A stretch of 64,000 nt of DNA from Lolium rigidum. Its lineage: Eukaryota; Streptophyta; Magnoliopsida; Poales; Poaceae. Below are positions 1 through 11,708 of the stretch, piece after piece. The stretch spans positions 347,585,484-347,649,483 of the forward strand of contig NC_061508.1 in NCBI RefSeq assembly GCF_022539505.1, given 5' to 3'. A program made the translations under genes and the position numbers. Numbering within the stretch: position 1 is the first letter of the stretch; each line of letters begins with the position of its first letter. The notes beneath the pieces are model-generated. The model was not told where the DNA came from, did no database searches, and was given only the letters and a program-made list of their open reading frames with translations.

Positions 1-529
1 CCGTGGCGAGCTCAAGTGCAGCAAACTAGTACTCATCCTAGCTCCCTCCTCTACTTCCTCTGGTAGCAAGTTTAGAAGAAGGATGGGCAGCATCGGCGAG
101 TTATATGGGTAGTGGAGCATGTGACGGCAATGGCGTTCAGAGGAGGAAGGGGACGATCCGTGGCAAATACAACTGCCCAATCCCTACCCATTCTTCTCGC
201 CATGGATTGGGCAAGTAACCGCTCTCGCTGATCGACTTCCGTTTATGAGGTGCGATGAAAAAGGAACGAGGATTAGAAGAGGAGGAGGAAAGTCTATTCC
301 GTGGAGACAATTAAGGAGCAATTAATTAAGCGGCCAACGCCTTGGTCTTTGTCAATTTTGTTTGAAACGTGATGATTGGCTGGACATGAGTTCGTCGCAT
401 AGACTTCGCCAACCAGTCATTGCGTTCTACTTAATTGCCTCGAAACTATGCGCGCTGTTAATTTGGCTAAAAAATGTGTCTCACACACGCGTGCCTAACA
501 AGTCCACTCCTTTCCCGCTCTAGTATTAA

Positions 530-763
530 GGGTACGTTTGGTTGAAGCCCCACCACGCCCTACCAATTTGCAGGCACAGCCAAATATTTGGCGAGCGAAT
601 CGGCCGCCCGCAGATTGCCCAAGATTTGGCTAAATATGAACTGTACTACATCGTCTGTACTCAGGCTAGCCAAAATATTGGAGCTAAACCAAACGGCAGC
701 GGTGGGTCATGGGCTTGCCAAATATTTGGTCTGGTCAGCGTTGGCTTAAAACCAAACGCACCC
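530..763. mobile_element. Tourist/Harbinger-type MITE, left arm only
   Basis: This 234-bp element has imperfect terminal inverted repeats (GGGTACGTTTGGTT at the left, the complement of GGGTGCGTTTGGTT at the right) and a 3-bp target duplication TAA at 527-529 and 764-766. The right arm near 25655-25665 has the same flanks joined through a single TAA, a clean empty site. TAA/TTA duplications and these termini are typical of PIF/Harbinger-derived MITEs. The small reading frames inside are not coding. Confidence 0.85.
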
Positions 764-2040
764 TAAATCCACTGGCATGTGAAATTCAGCATGCATCTAC
801 TACGATACAGGTAGCACTACTTCACATGCTCCGCAATTTGCACTACAAGATGCATTCATGTAGCAGCAGGAATATATTGTCTATCTACTAGGTTGTAACG
901 TGTATAGTATATACGATGCTCCGCAATTTACACTACGTGATGCATTCATCTAGTAGCATGAGTATCCAGGTAGTAACGTGTATCCGATGATCGGTACTAC
1001 TACACGATCAATCTCCATGGGGTATTCCAGCCATTAGCCCGCCTATATATACTCGCCCATTCACACATGAATATGAGAAAAATGTGTTTATTAAACCGTG
1101 TTTTATTGGCCTATTTTTATTGCCGAACCTAGTACTACATATGAATGACTATCCACCAGAGTGCATCACAAGCTAAACTGTATATATTAAAAAAGTAGTG
1201 GAATGATTTATGAAAAATAGAACAAGTAAAACCCTTGCCGAGACGATGTTTTCGTAATCGAATCGCCTAATCTTAGACACATGACATGATATGTGCACAT
1301 CGTCACCACCGCCACCAATGACGGTGGTCCAATGACCCGAGTCCTCGCTATCACCGGCTGGACTAAATTTACATTTGTAGTATACCAATGGATGTCATTC
1401 ATCGTGGATGTGTCGTGACCCAGGTGCCACCAAGGATGGTAAATTCGTTTTTACCTAACGCATATCGACGGCAACTCAATGTTGGATAGAGTGGCTGCTG
1501 GGGTGCATCGTCTGGCTTGCCACCCGACGATGGCGCCTTGAGACGACAAGGGGATGGGGCAGGTTGGAGACGTGCATGGGCACACTCCACACCCCGATGA
1601 TAACTTTGGTGTCGGGGGCTGACACGTCGCTGCTACTGTAGATGGAAAGAAGATAAATCATGTGAATTACTATTGTTACTCACTAGTAGACACAAGGGTA
1701 GGCTTTCCGCGTTGATTAACTAGTTTACTTTTAGTGTGACATTGGGATACCAAGGCCACGGTCCCAACTCGTACAATAACTAGGGATCTTTACGGGGTTG
1801 ATCACGACCATATGACCTATCCTAACACCGCCAAAGATTAAACTCACATGGGTTCGCCACTTTTGAAGGAGATATAGGGGTAGACGACGTCGGGTCCATA
1901 GATTACGGTTTCGCCTCCGCGTGAGAGGGGGTCAAAAACCCTCACGCGTATATGTATATGTGTATATATACATTTTTTTGGTAAAGTAGAATAACTGGAA
2001 TAGCCAATAACCTTATGGTGAAGTGAAACTTGCTTTAGAA
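764..2040. other. Arm sequence without recognisable gene
   Basis: The right-arm counterpart is about 24650-25650. At 780-990 two related stretches each contain a 'gatgctccgcaattt' type motif, which suggests a small local duplication. At 1840-1990 a piece related to the downstream tandem array lies in the opposite orientation. No frame here has a credible start, domain or splice context. Confidence 0.5.
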
Positions 2041-2049
2041 ACATAACTA

Positions 2050-3960
2050 TCCCTCGGAAGGTTTAGGACTTAGAGTGTAAAACTCCCACATCGGGGTCAC
2101 CGACCTAATTTTCTCTCCAAAGTGGTGATTTCATGTGGCTCTTCCCTTTTTTTATGTTAGTATTAGTTCTTGGAACATGAAAAAACTCAAAAGGAGGACA
2201 TGTGCTTACAAGAGTTGGGCTAGTTTCCTTGAAGTGGGAGTTAGTTTTGCAGTACAAGTGTGAAATATTCCTTGCGGGGTAGTAGTGTTTGCGAATAAGG
2301 TCCCGAGATGTTTATTTGTTTTCTTTATCTTCAAAACACATTTATATACCCATATTAGGACCATATGCAACATGGTTTGTTTCCTACCCTCCCTCTTTGG
2401 GTTTCAAACGAAAGTCTATTTCGTGGGCCCCACAATGTCTACACCTACCTTTGCTTCTGAAGTGGGTATTCCATGTGACTCTTCTCATTATATTTGTTAG
2501 TGTAGATCCTAGGAACATAAAACCCCCGAAAATATGCCAAGTGCTTACAAGAGTTTGGTCGGTGGCCTCGAAGTGGGAGTTTTACACTATAAGTCTGATA
2601 TCCTCCTCTAGGTAGTCATATTTGCAAATGAGGTGTCAATACATCGATGTAGATTGTTTTTTCACTCATTGTCGCACTTATATACCCATATTAGGACTTA
2701 ATGCGAGAGGGGGAAGGTTTCTGACCTTTCCTCTCCCTATTACAGGCAAAACCTTGTTTCATGGGCCCCACAACACATCTACTCCCAACTTTATTTCCAA
2801 GTGGTAATTCCTTGTGACCCTTCTCTTTGTTTGGGTTAGTGTAGGTCCTAGGAAGATGAAACCCCAAAAGGAGGCCAAGTGCTTACAAGAGTTATTGTGC
2901 CTTTGTGCATCCTATTAAAAAGTTCTTACAAGAGTTGGGCCTATGTACTGGCCGTAAAGGCTTTACTAATTTAAAGTTAGGCACTTTGTGCCACCTGTTT
3001 AAAAAGTTCTTACAAGAGTTGGGTCGGTGGCCTCAAAGTTGGAGTTTTGCACTATAATTCTGAAATTTTCCTCCTAGGTTGTCGTGTTTGCGAAGGAAGT
3101 GTCATTAAAGAGATTTGTATTGGATTTACTCTTCAAAATACACCTATATACCCATACAGGACCCCATTCATGAGGGGATAAGTTTCTGACCTTTCCTTTC
3201 CTGGCTTTAGGTGAAACCCTGTTTCATGTGACTGGCGACATCTACTGCTACCTTTCCTTCAGAAGTGACCACTCTATTTGTTTGTGTTAGCTTAGGCCCT
3301 AGAAACATGAAAAATCAAAAAAGTTGCCAAATTATTACAAGAGTTGGGTTGGTGGCTTCGAAGTGGGACTTCAAAAAAATGTGAAATATCCATCCCTAGA
3401 AGTCATGTTTACGAGGGAGGTGATACTTCAGAGTTGTATATTGGTTTTCACTCTTCCTACCACACTTATATACCCATATTAGGCTCCAATGCAAGAGAGG
3501 GATAGTTCTCGATCTTTCATCACCTAGTTTCACGCTAAACCTTGTTTCATGGGCCTTGTGACATCTACCCCAAATTTTTGTTCCAAAAATGGAGATTTCA
3601 TGTGAATCATTTCTTTGTTAGTGTTAGTGTGTGCAATAGGAACATAACAAGACCAAAGGAGGCTAAGAGGTTGTGTCGGTGGCCTCGAAGTGGGTGTTTG
3701 CACTGTTAGTGTGAAATCTTCCTCCATAGTAGTCTTGTTTGCGAAGGAGGTGCCACTTGAGAGATGTATATTGGAATCTCCTCTTCGTACCACACTTGTA
3801 TACCCATATTAGGACCCCGTGAAAGAGGGGGATGGTTTTCGACCCTGCCTCTCCTTATTCAAGGTGATCCATGTGACTTTTTTTTTTGTTAGTGTAGATC
3901 ATAGTAACATAAAAACTCCAAAAAATGCTAAGTGATTACAAGAGTTGGGTTGGTAAGGGA
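2050..3960 (+). repeat. Degenerate ~325-bp tandem array (left arm)
   Basis: The landmark 'tatacccatattagg' and its variants recur near 2343, 2673, 3146, 3470 and 3793. Most spacings are about 324-331 bp, with one long interval of about 470 bp that contains a local duplication of 'cttacaagagttgggt'. Each monomer carries, in order, an 'acaagagttgggtcggtggcctc' block, a 'gcgaaggaggtg' block, the landmark, a 'gaccttt' block and a 'catgggcc' block. A related piece at 1840-1990 is inverted. No conserved coding frame is seen. It may be the interior of an unclassified transposon. Confidence 0.8.
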
Positions 3961-4154
3961 GGAAGTTCTAGAAGAATAAGATCAAGAAAGAGTGGTCGAG
4001 AAAAATGGCGGTAAGGGAGGCAGGGGGAGTTTATAGAAGAGAGGCACAAAAGAGGTCGGGAAAGCAAACAAAACTTTCTCTTGGCGGTGACATCATTTCT
4101 ATCACCGGCGGCAGTGGGAAGGAGGGGATCCCTGTGAGATCGGGTTCGAAATCT

Positions 4155-4521
4155 TCTCCCCTAAGCTCTAACACCGCTCTTTCACCATTGAACCATAGAT
4201 GTCGCCCTTAAACTGTGATTTTTGTGAGATTTTATGTAAAAACTCTAGCCGGAAAGAAGTGATATCATAAGTAACTTGTACGTATATACCATATATATGG
4301 ACTAGACGGTAAAAAACACACATGAATAGCCATGAGCTATATATAATCTCGGTTCTCTCCAATAGTTGGATCATCAACGAAATTAAGCAAATGCATGAGA
4401 CGCGCTTTAAACGAGGGGTTGCCTGTGATTGTGGGTACCAGCACAATTTTCGTGGGGTTGTAGTTATGGCCTGTAATTAATCGTGGACGAATTTTAGGGG
4501 TCACACCGGACGTATGTCAAC
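4155..4521 (+). repeat. Direct repeat copy 1 flanking the Copia-like unit
   Basis: This copy runs from 'ctaagctctaacaccgctc' to 'atgtcaac' and is repeated in the same orientation at 5276-5885. Together the two copies bracket a segment with a tRNA-Met-type primer site and a gag-like frame. They may be LTRs of a small or deleted retrotransposon, or a duplicated host segment. The primer site starts about 160 bp after this copy ends, which is unusual if it is a 5' LTR. The mirror copy in the right arm is about 20332-20690. Confidence 0.65.
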
Positions 4522-4683
4522 TATCGACTCACCATTCCCCCTTCTCTGACGACATAAGAGCTCTGACGACATAAGAGCTCCCAGGCGAAGCTGCGACGCG
4601 GGATCCTTGCCCCCCCTGAATGTTAGATTATACGTATAGGTACACGTCGGGACGGCATAACTCTTTCTCTCGTTACGTTTACA

Positions 4684-4695
4684 TGGTATCAGAGC
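4684..4695 (+). other. LTR-retrotransposon primer-binding site (tRNA-iMet type)
   Basis: TGGTATCAGAGC directly follows a sequence ending in TTTACA, the usual end of a plant Copia LTR (..CA). It lies 87 bp before the gag-like ATG. The mirror is at 20077-20088 on the minus strand. It marks the adjoining frame as retrotransposon derived. Confidence 0.85.
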
Positions 4696-4770
4696 AATGT
4701 TCCTGACCTAGGTCGGCCGCCGCCTCTCCGCTTCCGCTCACCGTCGGTCGCCGCGTCTCGCTCCTCTGCC

Positions 4771-5289
4771 GTGATGGCATCCAGCGCTATGACATCCGGC
4801 TCCTTGCCCGCGTCGACAGACTCGTCGCTGCTAACCCTACCGGTAGCGCCTGCCCCAATCTCCTCCTCGGGCGAGCCCATGACGAGCGGTGGCTCGCCAC
4901 CGGCCTTCGCACCGCCTGCTCCGGTGCGGCCAAGCTACTCGCCACCAGGTTTCCCACTGGCCGTGCCGCCAAGTTCGTCGTCTTCCTCGCCGCTTCCGAT
5001 CTACACTGCCATGGTTTCGGCTTCGGCCGACAATGGCCACGGCGCGGCAAGAGGGTTTTCGTCGTCGTACGGCTACACTGGCTACGGCGTTCCTCCGATG
5101 GGTTTCTCGCCGTTGGGTGGCTATCCCAGCTATCCGGGTTACCCTATGGTGCCGCCCATGCTAGGGTTTGGTGCTTTGCCGTCGGACTCCGTCTACGGCT
5201 CTTCATCAACACCGATATCCTCTGGACCTCCACCAGTGTCCACGCCGACGCCTGCGACCCAGCCAGCGTTCTTCTCACCTAAGCACTAA
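4771..5289 (+). CDS. Copia-type gag N-terminal fragment (left arm)
   Basis: This 172-residue frame starts just downstream of the primer-binding site, with Met at residues 1-2, a Ser/Ala/Pro-rich N-terminus (residues 1-90) and a Gly/Tyr/Pro-rich part with repeated GYP-type tripeptides (about 95-150). Similar low-complexity leaders precede gag in many grass Copia elements. There is no CCHC knuckle, protease, integrase or RT, so only the 5' end survives and it cannot transpose on its own. It ends directly at direct-repeat copy 2. The mirror copy at 19461-19992 is frameshifted, so this is the better preserved of the pair. A small nonautonomous (TRIM-like) element is an alternative. Confidence 0.55.
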   Translation: MMASSAMTSGSLPASTDSSLLTLPVAPAPISSSGEPMTSGGSPPAFAPPAPVRPSYSPPGFPLAVPPSSSSSSPLPIYTAMVSASADNGHGAARGFSSSYGYTGYGVPPMGFSPLGGYPSYPGYPMVPPMLGFGALPSDSVYGSSSTPISSGPPPVSTPTPATQPAFFSPKH

Positions 5290-5885
5290 CGCCGCTCTTT
5301 CACCGTTCAACAACGGACGCCATCCTTAGACTGTGATTCATGCGAGATTTTATGTGAAAACTCTGCCCCGCAAAAAGAGTGATATCATATGTAATGTGTA
5401 CGTATATGGTACAATATATATGGACTACTTCCTCCTTCACAGTTTATAAGGCACACGCGTACCCCTAGGTCGCGAATTTAACCTATATAATTTAAATTAT
5501 ATAATACAAAAATTATATCATTAGAAAATAGAACATCTAAACTTTCTAATGATATAGTTTTTGTAACATATAACTAATGCTAACTTGATCAAATTTGCGA
5601 CCTAGGGGTACGCGCGTGTCTTATAAACTGTGAGAGAGGGAGTACAATAGATGGTAAATAAATGCAAAGAAGGTAAGGCCATGGTTGAGGTGGTAAAGAA
5701 ACATGCATGGACAGCCATGAGCTACAATAATCTCGGTTATTCTCCAGTAATTGATCATCAGCACTTTAAACGAGGGGTTGCCTGCGATGTGATTGTGGGT
5801 AGCGGCACAATTTTCGTGGGGTTGTAGTTATGGCATGTAATTAATCGTGGACGAATTTTAGGGGTCACACCGGACCCATGTCAAC
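5276..5885 (+). repeat. Direct repeat copy 2 flanking the Copia-like unit
   Basis: This is the same sequence as 4155-4521, enlarged by the Stowaway MITE at 5428-5642. Both copies end with the shared block 'cgtggacgaattttagggg' and 'atgtcaac'. The mirror copy in the right arm (about 19092-19473) lacks the MITE. Confidence 0.65.
5428..5642. mobile_element. Stowaway-type (Tc1/mariner) MITE, left arm only
   Basis: This 215-bp element has long, nearly complete inverted symmetry. The left end is CTTCCTCCTTCACAG, the right end reads CTCCCTCTCTCACAG on the other strand, and both are flanked by TA (5426-5427 and 5643-5644). A second internal palindrome spans about 5510-5570. The right arm at about 19320-19335 has no insertion. 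TA duplication and CTCCCTC-type ends are diagnostic of Stowaway MITEs. Confidence 0.9.
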
Positions 5886-6480
5886 CAAAATTAAAGAGAA
5901 AGAAAAAGAAATCCTCTACTCACCACCACTTCACCAGTCCCTCTCCTACAGGTCGTCGCCGCGATCGCCGGCCTCCAGCGCCCCCAATCGCGCCGCCGCG
6001 CAAACCCTAGCTGCTACCCTTCCATCGGGGGCACGACCGCGGCTCTCCTCGACGGCGGCCGGCCAAGGAAGACCGGGAGGCGCGGACGACGGATTGCTCC
6101 CGAGCTGAAGCCTGCTCCCTCCCCGCCCCTACCTGCTGCGGCATCGAGCACGACGGGGGGCCTCGCCGTCGATTTGCCGGCCGTGGGAGCCGCTGCTCTT
6201 CCGCGGGACACCCCGGCCTCGCCAGCGTCTTCCCAGGGTCGCCCCACGCCATGGGATGCGCGGCCGTGAGCGCCCGATGGGACGCGTCCACGACCTGTAG
6301 GACCTCGCCCCTCGATGACGCGACCTCGCTGGTGCCTCGTTCTGCAGCCCCTGCCTCCCCGAGCTGTTGGTGGCGCTCTCCTGCCTGTGGTGGTGCTGCC
6401 GGCGTCTAGTGCCGGCGAGCACGTCCACGAGCACCTGCTGCCTACCACCTCGACGACTAGCCGCTGCCGGTGAGGTCCCT
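5886..6480 (+). other. GC-rich block resembling a 5' exon or CpG-rich promoter
   Basis: Base composition jumps to GC-rich with many CpGs, then drops sharply after about 6490. Reading frames on both strands are open here, as expected from GC bias, and the two arms (mirror about 18500-19080) do not preserve one frame. The left antisense frame has 126 codons and the right equivalent 164 after an early change. The block may be the first exon or promoter of the gene-like locus that continues to about 10400, but no product can be assigned. Confidence 0.35.
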
Positions 6481-7467
6481 CTCCTCATCCTCCCTCTACT
6501 CTTGCCCAAAAAAAATTGAATCTTTGTATTGGGCTGGATGTGCTAGCACTTGAGGAACCGTGCGCTCGTCCATGTGCCACAAATTCGATGCAAATTATTT
6601 CATCAAGTTTGCTCTTCTGGATCAGTTTTGGTTTATACCTGTACACCTGTATCTTGATTAGTAGTTGACACTAGCAGCGCCAATAGGTGTATCCAGTGAG
6701 GAATCAATGACCCATTTGAGGGAGACCATGGACGTTTCTAATCTTGTCCAGCTGTTCATCATGGGCAGTAGCAGAACGAGGCCCCTGTTTTACTCCAACG
6801 CTTTCTTGTTTTACTGATTTGCTGTGGTTACATTCAGTCCCAATCTGCTAACCTATGGATGCATGGCAGTTCCCGAAATGGTGGTCACGATATTATTAGG
6901 AGTTTCTATAATTATTGATCTTGAATAAGCTGTGTCCATTCTCACGTATTTTACAGGTTAGGTGATCTTGAAGTCACTTGGTCTCCATCATACAGCATTG
7001 GCTGCTTCTGGCTGGCTTGCACGCTGGAGCAGAAGTGCGTGCTCACTGACCGACTTTCGCCACGCTGGCTGACTGCATCTTCAAGGAATGTAAATACTTG
7101 GGCAATCAGCATGTGTGTGCTGTGATGAATGGACTGTTCAATGGACAATCCATCTAGATTTCGTTAGCTTCAATTGCATTAATTCCGGAGTAGAATCCTG
7201 ATGTGTGTGTATATATATGCACGGGTTTATGGATAGTTTGTGATGCTTATGTTCTCTTTAATTTGCTTCGCCATTGAGCTCTAGGCTTTGTCTTAAAATC
7301 TAGCATGGCAAGTCTACTCCTAGTGTGTATTATGTGTCAATCTTCAGAGTGCAACATCCGAGAGATGTCCATCACACATCTTGAGATTTAAGTGTAACCA
7401 ATTTTGATGTATGTTGTCTATTTTATTTTTCTACCAAGCACTTATATTTGCTATATTATTGATGTAG

Positions 7468-8181
7468 GTCAATGGAGCAACTTGTGGCAGATCTCGCTAC
7501 TACCATTGTCATCGTGCTACTAGTAGGACCTCTACTTCGAGAAGGAATTAGGGCTCGACCTGTTGGTGTGTTCTTGTGTGGTGCCCTCACTGCCCATGTT
7601 CACCACCGACGAGTCTGAAACCGGAGACGGCGCCGCTGTCCTGCTTCTTGGCTGTGGACGACGTCGAGCATGAGGTCTCCAGGATGGACACGCTCGCCGG
7701 CATCACCGTCAATTTTAGTGTCGAGGTAATTTCACTCTCTCCAACCCTGCTTGTCTGGTTGCTGCATATGGTGTTCTCTATGCATTGTGTTCTTACCAAA
7801 TGAGAGGGATAAGCTAGGGAAATTAAGCAAGTGAGAATGTTTGCATGGTCTTCTTTCTTTTCTTCTGTTAGCTTATTTATTTGATCTGGAGCGGTAGCTG
7901 TGCTCGCTGACTGACTTTCGCCATGCTGGCTGGCTACATCTTGAAAGGTTGTATCTTTTGCTTTGTTCATCAACATAAGGCGTCCATTTGCAGTACTCTG
8001 TAAATTTTGATTCACTGTCAGTTTTATTATGTTGCAAAGTTCGCTCATAATGTTTGCTATCGGTTCTTCTTGAACAGAGGGAGTGGATATGTTGGACAAG
8101 TCAGTGGAGAAGTTCCTGGAGCATTATGCCTGCTGCTCCAGCATCTGCTTGTGCTCTGTCACGGCCGTTGTCTTCAAGGTC
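7468..8181 (+). pseudogene. Unrecognised spliced gene-like locus, left-arm copy (decayed)
   Basis: An exon-like segment, 7468-7725, has acceptor 'gatgtag' and donor GAG|GTAATT. A frame from the ATG at 7472 starts with a hydrophobic run (residues about 9-20) but hits a stop near 7618. Another frame gives AVDDVEHEVSRMDTLAGI up to the donor. A second segment at about 8078-8181 reads GVDMLDKSVEKFLEHY followed by a hydrophobic stretch. The right-arm copy is 16838-17580, an extra copy of the first segment is at about 16110-16370, and a diverged relative of the second is near 28397-28500. The family is not recognised, and no frame stays open across both segments. Confidence 0.3.
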
Positions 8182-9054
8182 CTGTTCTTGTTTTCCTCTT
8201 GTGTACTTTCTAGTCTCATGTTCATCTTTTCCGCAGATTTGTTTTCAGAAATAAATAGCCCCCTGTTCTTGCTCATGTGTAAATAAGTGAGAAACAAATA
8301 GAAGATAATTATGTTTTGTCTAGCATGTGTAAATCTAACACAACAGACTGCAATTATGTTTTTTAATTATTTTCTCTGCAGATTCGTAGCCAAAACTGAG
8401 CCAAATCCGTGTTCTTGGTCTGTTTCTATTTGCTTTTCTTGATATATTGGTAGGCCTGTTTATGATCTCTAGGAATAATCATCTAGCTATTTTACATGCA
8501 ACGACAGTAGTCATCTAGCTTTTTTTCTCTTTCTTAATGTATATGGGCTGAAGAACTTCATGCTTGCTCATATTTTAGCAATTGCATGACTCCGAATATG
8601 TAATTGATCATGAACTTGATTTCCAATAATAGCTGTTTTAGTCATCGAGTCATGCCCTGTGTAGGGCCGTTGAGCTGTTGGACTTTAAGAAGTTTTTGGT
8701 GCTTTACTAGTACTGGAATGTGTGGTTGCAGTTGTAGTTGATCTTGTCAACGTTAAACATACTAGTCGAATTGGATTGTATGTTTGAATGTCTAGAGGCA
8801 TGCTGTATGTACTTTTCTGGCATTTGTATTGTGGTCCTGGATGTCTAGAGAAGGGCAAAGATCATGGCAGAATTTTGAATACTTGCTAATTGAACTTGCA
8901 GTGTTTTAGCAAGTCTAACTCTTAGTGGCTTTGAATTGATAGTATTTGGCTGTTGCTGGTGATGAAGTAGTGCCACTGCAATGTATTTGGCCAAGTTGAC
9001 TAACTGCAATTTATTCGTGAATATTCATCATCACATTTTCGCCACTAGCTGCTG

Positions 9055-9560
9055 CTCTGACTATTTCTTGATATTTCATTGGCATGCCTGTGGACATGTG
9101 TTTCCTGACACTAATGAAAAGTGTGCAAATTCTATTTGCAGGATGGAAAAGCGGAGCTGGAGGTGGCCTTCTTCCTCTATATACGTCTAGATTTACTCGA
9201 GTATCCCTGCTGTGATATACAGTGGCATCTAGAGCTATGGCTAAAGTGTGATCCGGCCATCGAGGAGATGATGACGATGCTGGTTTAGGTTCAGTTTTGG
9301 TGGTTGTGTAACCAGGACGTACGTGGTCCTGGCACTAAGTGCAGTTCTAACCGATTCTTTGGTTGACGTTTTTATTACGAATCTTGCCTATTTCAGTTGT
9401 ATGTGTATTTTTGGGCTCTGACCAAGTTGCTGTGATGTGCAATGTTGCAACATAGCAATACTATTGAGGTCCTGAATAGCATAAGTTCCAGGAGCATTTA
9501 GGGTCCCCATTATATTTTGTCTTGACCTGGGCATATATCTATATCATCTGTAGCTAGCTA
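9055..9560 (+). repeat. Local direct duplication, copy 1
   Basis: This copy begins near 'atttcttgatatttcattgg' and includes 'gcaggatggaaaagcggagctgg', 'gatgacgatgctggtttagg' and 'cctgggcatatatctatatc'. The same ordered motifs recur at about 10018-10440. The unit looks like the end of a transcribed locus (exon-like block then AT-rich tail), but no protein is evident. Both copies are mirrored in the right arm. Confidence 0.7.
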
Positions 9561-10017
9561 CCTGCACAGAATGAAGTAGCTACCTGTGGTTGTACCTACT
9601 CTGTTGGTGTTCCTGTAATAGATGAGATTGAGGCGTCTCATTTTCTGTAAAGAAGTGAAGCTGCATCTGTGAGTTTAGAATCTGAGACATGAGACTGAAA
9701 TGTCCTTATATGCTTTCTTGCCACTGATTGTCCTTGATTTGGTTTGGCGTATACAAGATCAAAGATTTGTGCCTTGCATGGTTATGTGTGGTAGTTGAGT
9801 ATTTTCATGGCTCCACGAGCTTATCTTACACGATATCCTTGACTGTGAACAGGTTGACGTGCCGTTTTCTGAATGCTGGAGATGAGCACTTGCACCTTCA
9901 GCTGGTGGAACCAGAAGCGGAGGCTGATTGTCTCCACCTGGTGGAACCAGAAGTTGTATGCGGAAGGTAGGCAGCGAAGTTTAGGTGAGTTTCTGGTTTA
10001 ATCCCGCCTTTGAACTG

Positions 10018-10440
10018 GAAGATATTTCTTGATATTTCATTGGCCTGCCTGTGAAGACGTGATTGCTAGCAGTAATTAAGCATGCTCATTCTATTTGCAG
10101 GACTGAGAAGCGGAGCTGGTAGCGGTGGTTTAGGTGAGTATCCCCCTGCTGTGATATAAAGTTGGCATCTATAGGCACGGTTGAAGTGCCATGGAGGAGA
10201 TGAGGACGATGCTGGTTTAGGTATAGTTTTGGTAGCTGTGTAACATGGTCCTGGTACTAAGCGATGCTGTATCCATTTCTGTGGTTTAATTATGGATTTG
10301 TGCCTATTTCAGTTCTTTTTGGGATTTGACTTGTGCAATGTTACAGCATAGCAATATTTGTGGAGGTCGAGCATTTGGTCTCCTTTACATTTGGTCTTCA
10401 CCTGGGCATATCTATATCATCTGTATCTACCTGCCTGCAC
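10018..10440 (+). repeat. Local direct duplication, copy 2
   Basis: This is the diverged second copy of 9055-9560, sharing 'atttcttgatatttcattgg', a 'gaagcggagctgg' block, 'gaggacgatgctggtttagg' and 'cctgggcatatctatatcat'. The right-arm mirror is about 14030-14400. The duplication therefore predates the palindrome. Confidence 0.65.
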
Positions 10441-10600
10441 CTACTCTGCCCCGTCTGCAAAGAAAATGATGATGATACGGTAGGGAGTAGTAAAAGGAAG
10501 CCAAATTAATTGGGTAATGCGAGCGTAGGAGCTGGGTGGTTTCAGCGGTTTTGAATCCATCCTTGCGTTACAGAGACTGCAAATGTATTTTGTGGTGGAC

Positions 10601-11481
10601 AGGTCGAAACAGCCGTGGCATGCACAGGTATTCGAGTTCTCAGATGTCCCATGATTTATTGTGCTTTTCTAGCAACACATAAGCTAATGTGTCGAGGGCA
10701 TTCTGGCAAAAAATGGTCAAAAGATGCAAATTCCATAAATGCTCGGTGCAAACATTTCGATATCACCTTTCAAATGATCCATGATACTCAGGAGGCGCAT
10801 AATCTACATCCATGCAAATTTTCAGTATCAGATATTTTGCAAGTAACATTTTATTTGATACTAAAATTTTATATGGATATAGATCATAACCTTCCTGGGC
10901 ACTATAAATCAGTTACACATTATTATCATGGAAACTACAACTTCAGGAGCTGATATTTCATATATGCCCCTATAGATTAGGGAGGGGCGAGTACTATTTC
11001 TGAAACAGCTATTGGTGAGTACATTCTGCAACTACTCAGAAAGAATAGCTTCGACACAACTTACACGAAAGCTGAAAGCACTAAATCAATTGCAGACTAG
11101 AGTAAGGTTGGCACCAAGCTAACCCACCTCATCCCAGGTATAGTACAAGTGAACGGAGAGCAAAAATCAAAACTACAGAGAAAGTACCAGATGCAGCTAA
11201 GGTACAATTCACAGCGGGAATTCTACATAAAAACATCCCCTCCAAGTGAAAAACATGCCCACAGATAAATAATAATAAAGGGGGGGGGGGTGACAATTTA
11301 ACACACTTTTATTTGCAATTTGATTATTTGCCACACCCTGTGTCACTGACATGTGGTAGTCCTGTGACCTGTGGCAACTGGCAAATAACCAAATTTCAGA
11401 GAAAAATGTGGCAAATGATCAAATATCCCATAATAATACAAAGATCTGGTGAGCAATGTTCTCATGCAAAGTTGCTTGGAC
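10601..11481 (+). repeat. 3' flank of the zinc-finger gene, also present in the tandem units
   Basis: This is spacer sequence downstream of the minus-strand zinc-finger gene. From about 10630 it matches 35224-36105 and 39012-39890 closely. In those copies the match stops exactly where a Copia LTR begins, after 'gcttggaca', so this segment is the pre-insertion site. The reading frames present (for example 10615-10953) differ between copies and are not considered coding. Confidence 0.8.
11291..11424. mobile_element. Small MITE-like inverted repeat (TTTGCCACA family)
   Basis: The outer parts are inverted copies. One side has 'cacacttttatttgcaattt' then 'atttgccaca'. The other side reads as the complement with 'gtggcaaat' at both positions. 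It is preceded by a G-homopolymer. Copies exist at about 35922-36046 and 39707-39830. No target duplication could be defined with confidence. Confidence 0.45.
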
Positions 11482-11708
11482 AGTAGTAATCAAGTTAGAT
11501 ATCCTACAAGCCATCTATTGCACTGGACCCATAGACTTGCAAGATTTCTAACGTCATACGTGATTACCAATGGTCAAGAAACTTAACAAGAAAACACTGC
11601 CCATATGTATTATTGTTACCCTATACACTAGGTACGGGTGGTAAGAGGAAAAGCTAGATCTCATGATGAAACTGAGCTAGGCATATATGTAAACATCAAG
11701 GTATAGTG

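Larger units (their letters stand above)
1..10600 (+). repeat. Left arm of a giant imperfect inverted repeat
   Basis: The first bases are the reverse complement of 26143-26152, and the match runs, with indels, to 10600, which pairs with 13851. Conservation is high where checked: the 69-codon frame at 8981-9190 recurs on the minus strand at 15222-15431 with one residue changed. The arm holds two MITEs absent from the other arm, a degenerate tandem array, a Copia gag-like unit and a gene-like block. It starts at the window edge, so its true outer end is not seen. Large stretches (764-2040, 6480-7460, 8190-9050) show no convincing coding sequence. Confidence 0.95.

Noticed and set aside
4771..5289. 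A host Gly/Pro-rich cell-wall protein
   Set aside because: It directly follows a tRNA-Met primer-binding site and lacks a signal peptide, so a retrotransposon origin is more likely.
6014..6448. 144-codon minus-strand frame in the GC-rich block
   Set aside because: The right-arm equivalent does not preserve the frame, as expected of chance openness in GC-rich DNA.
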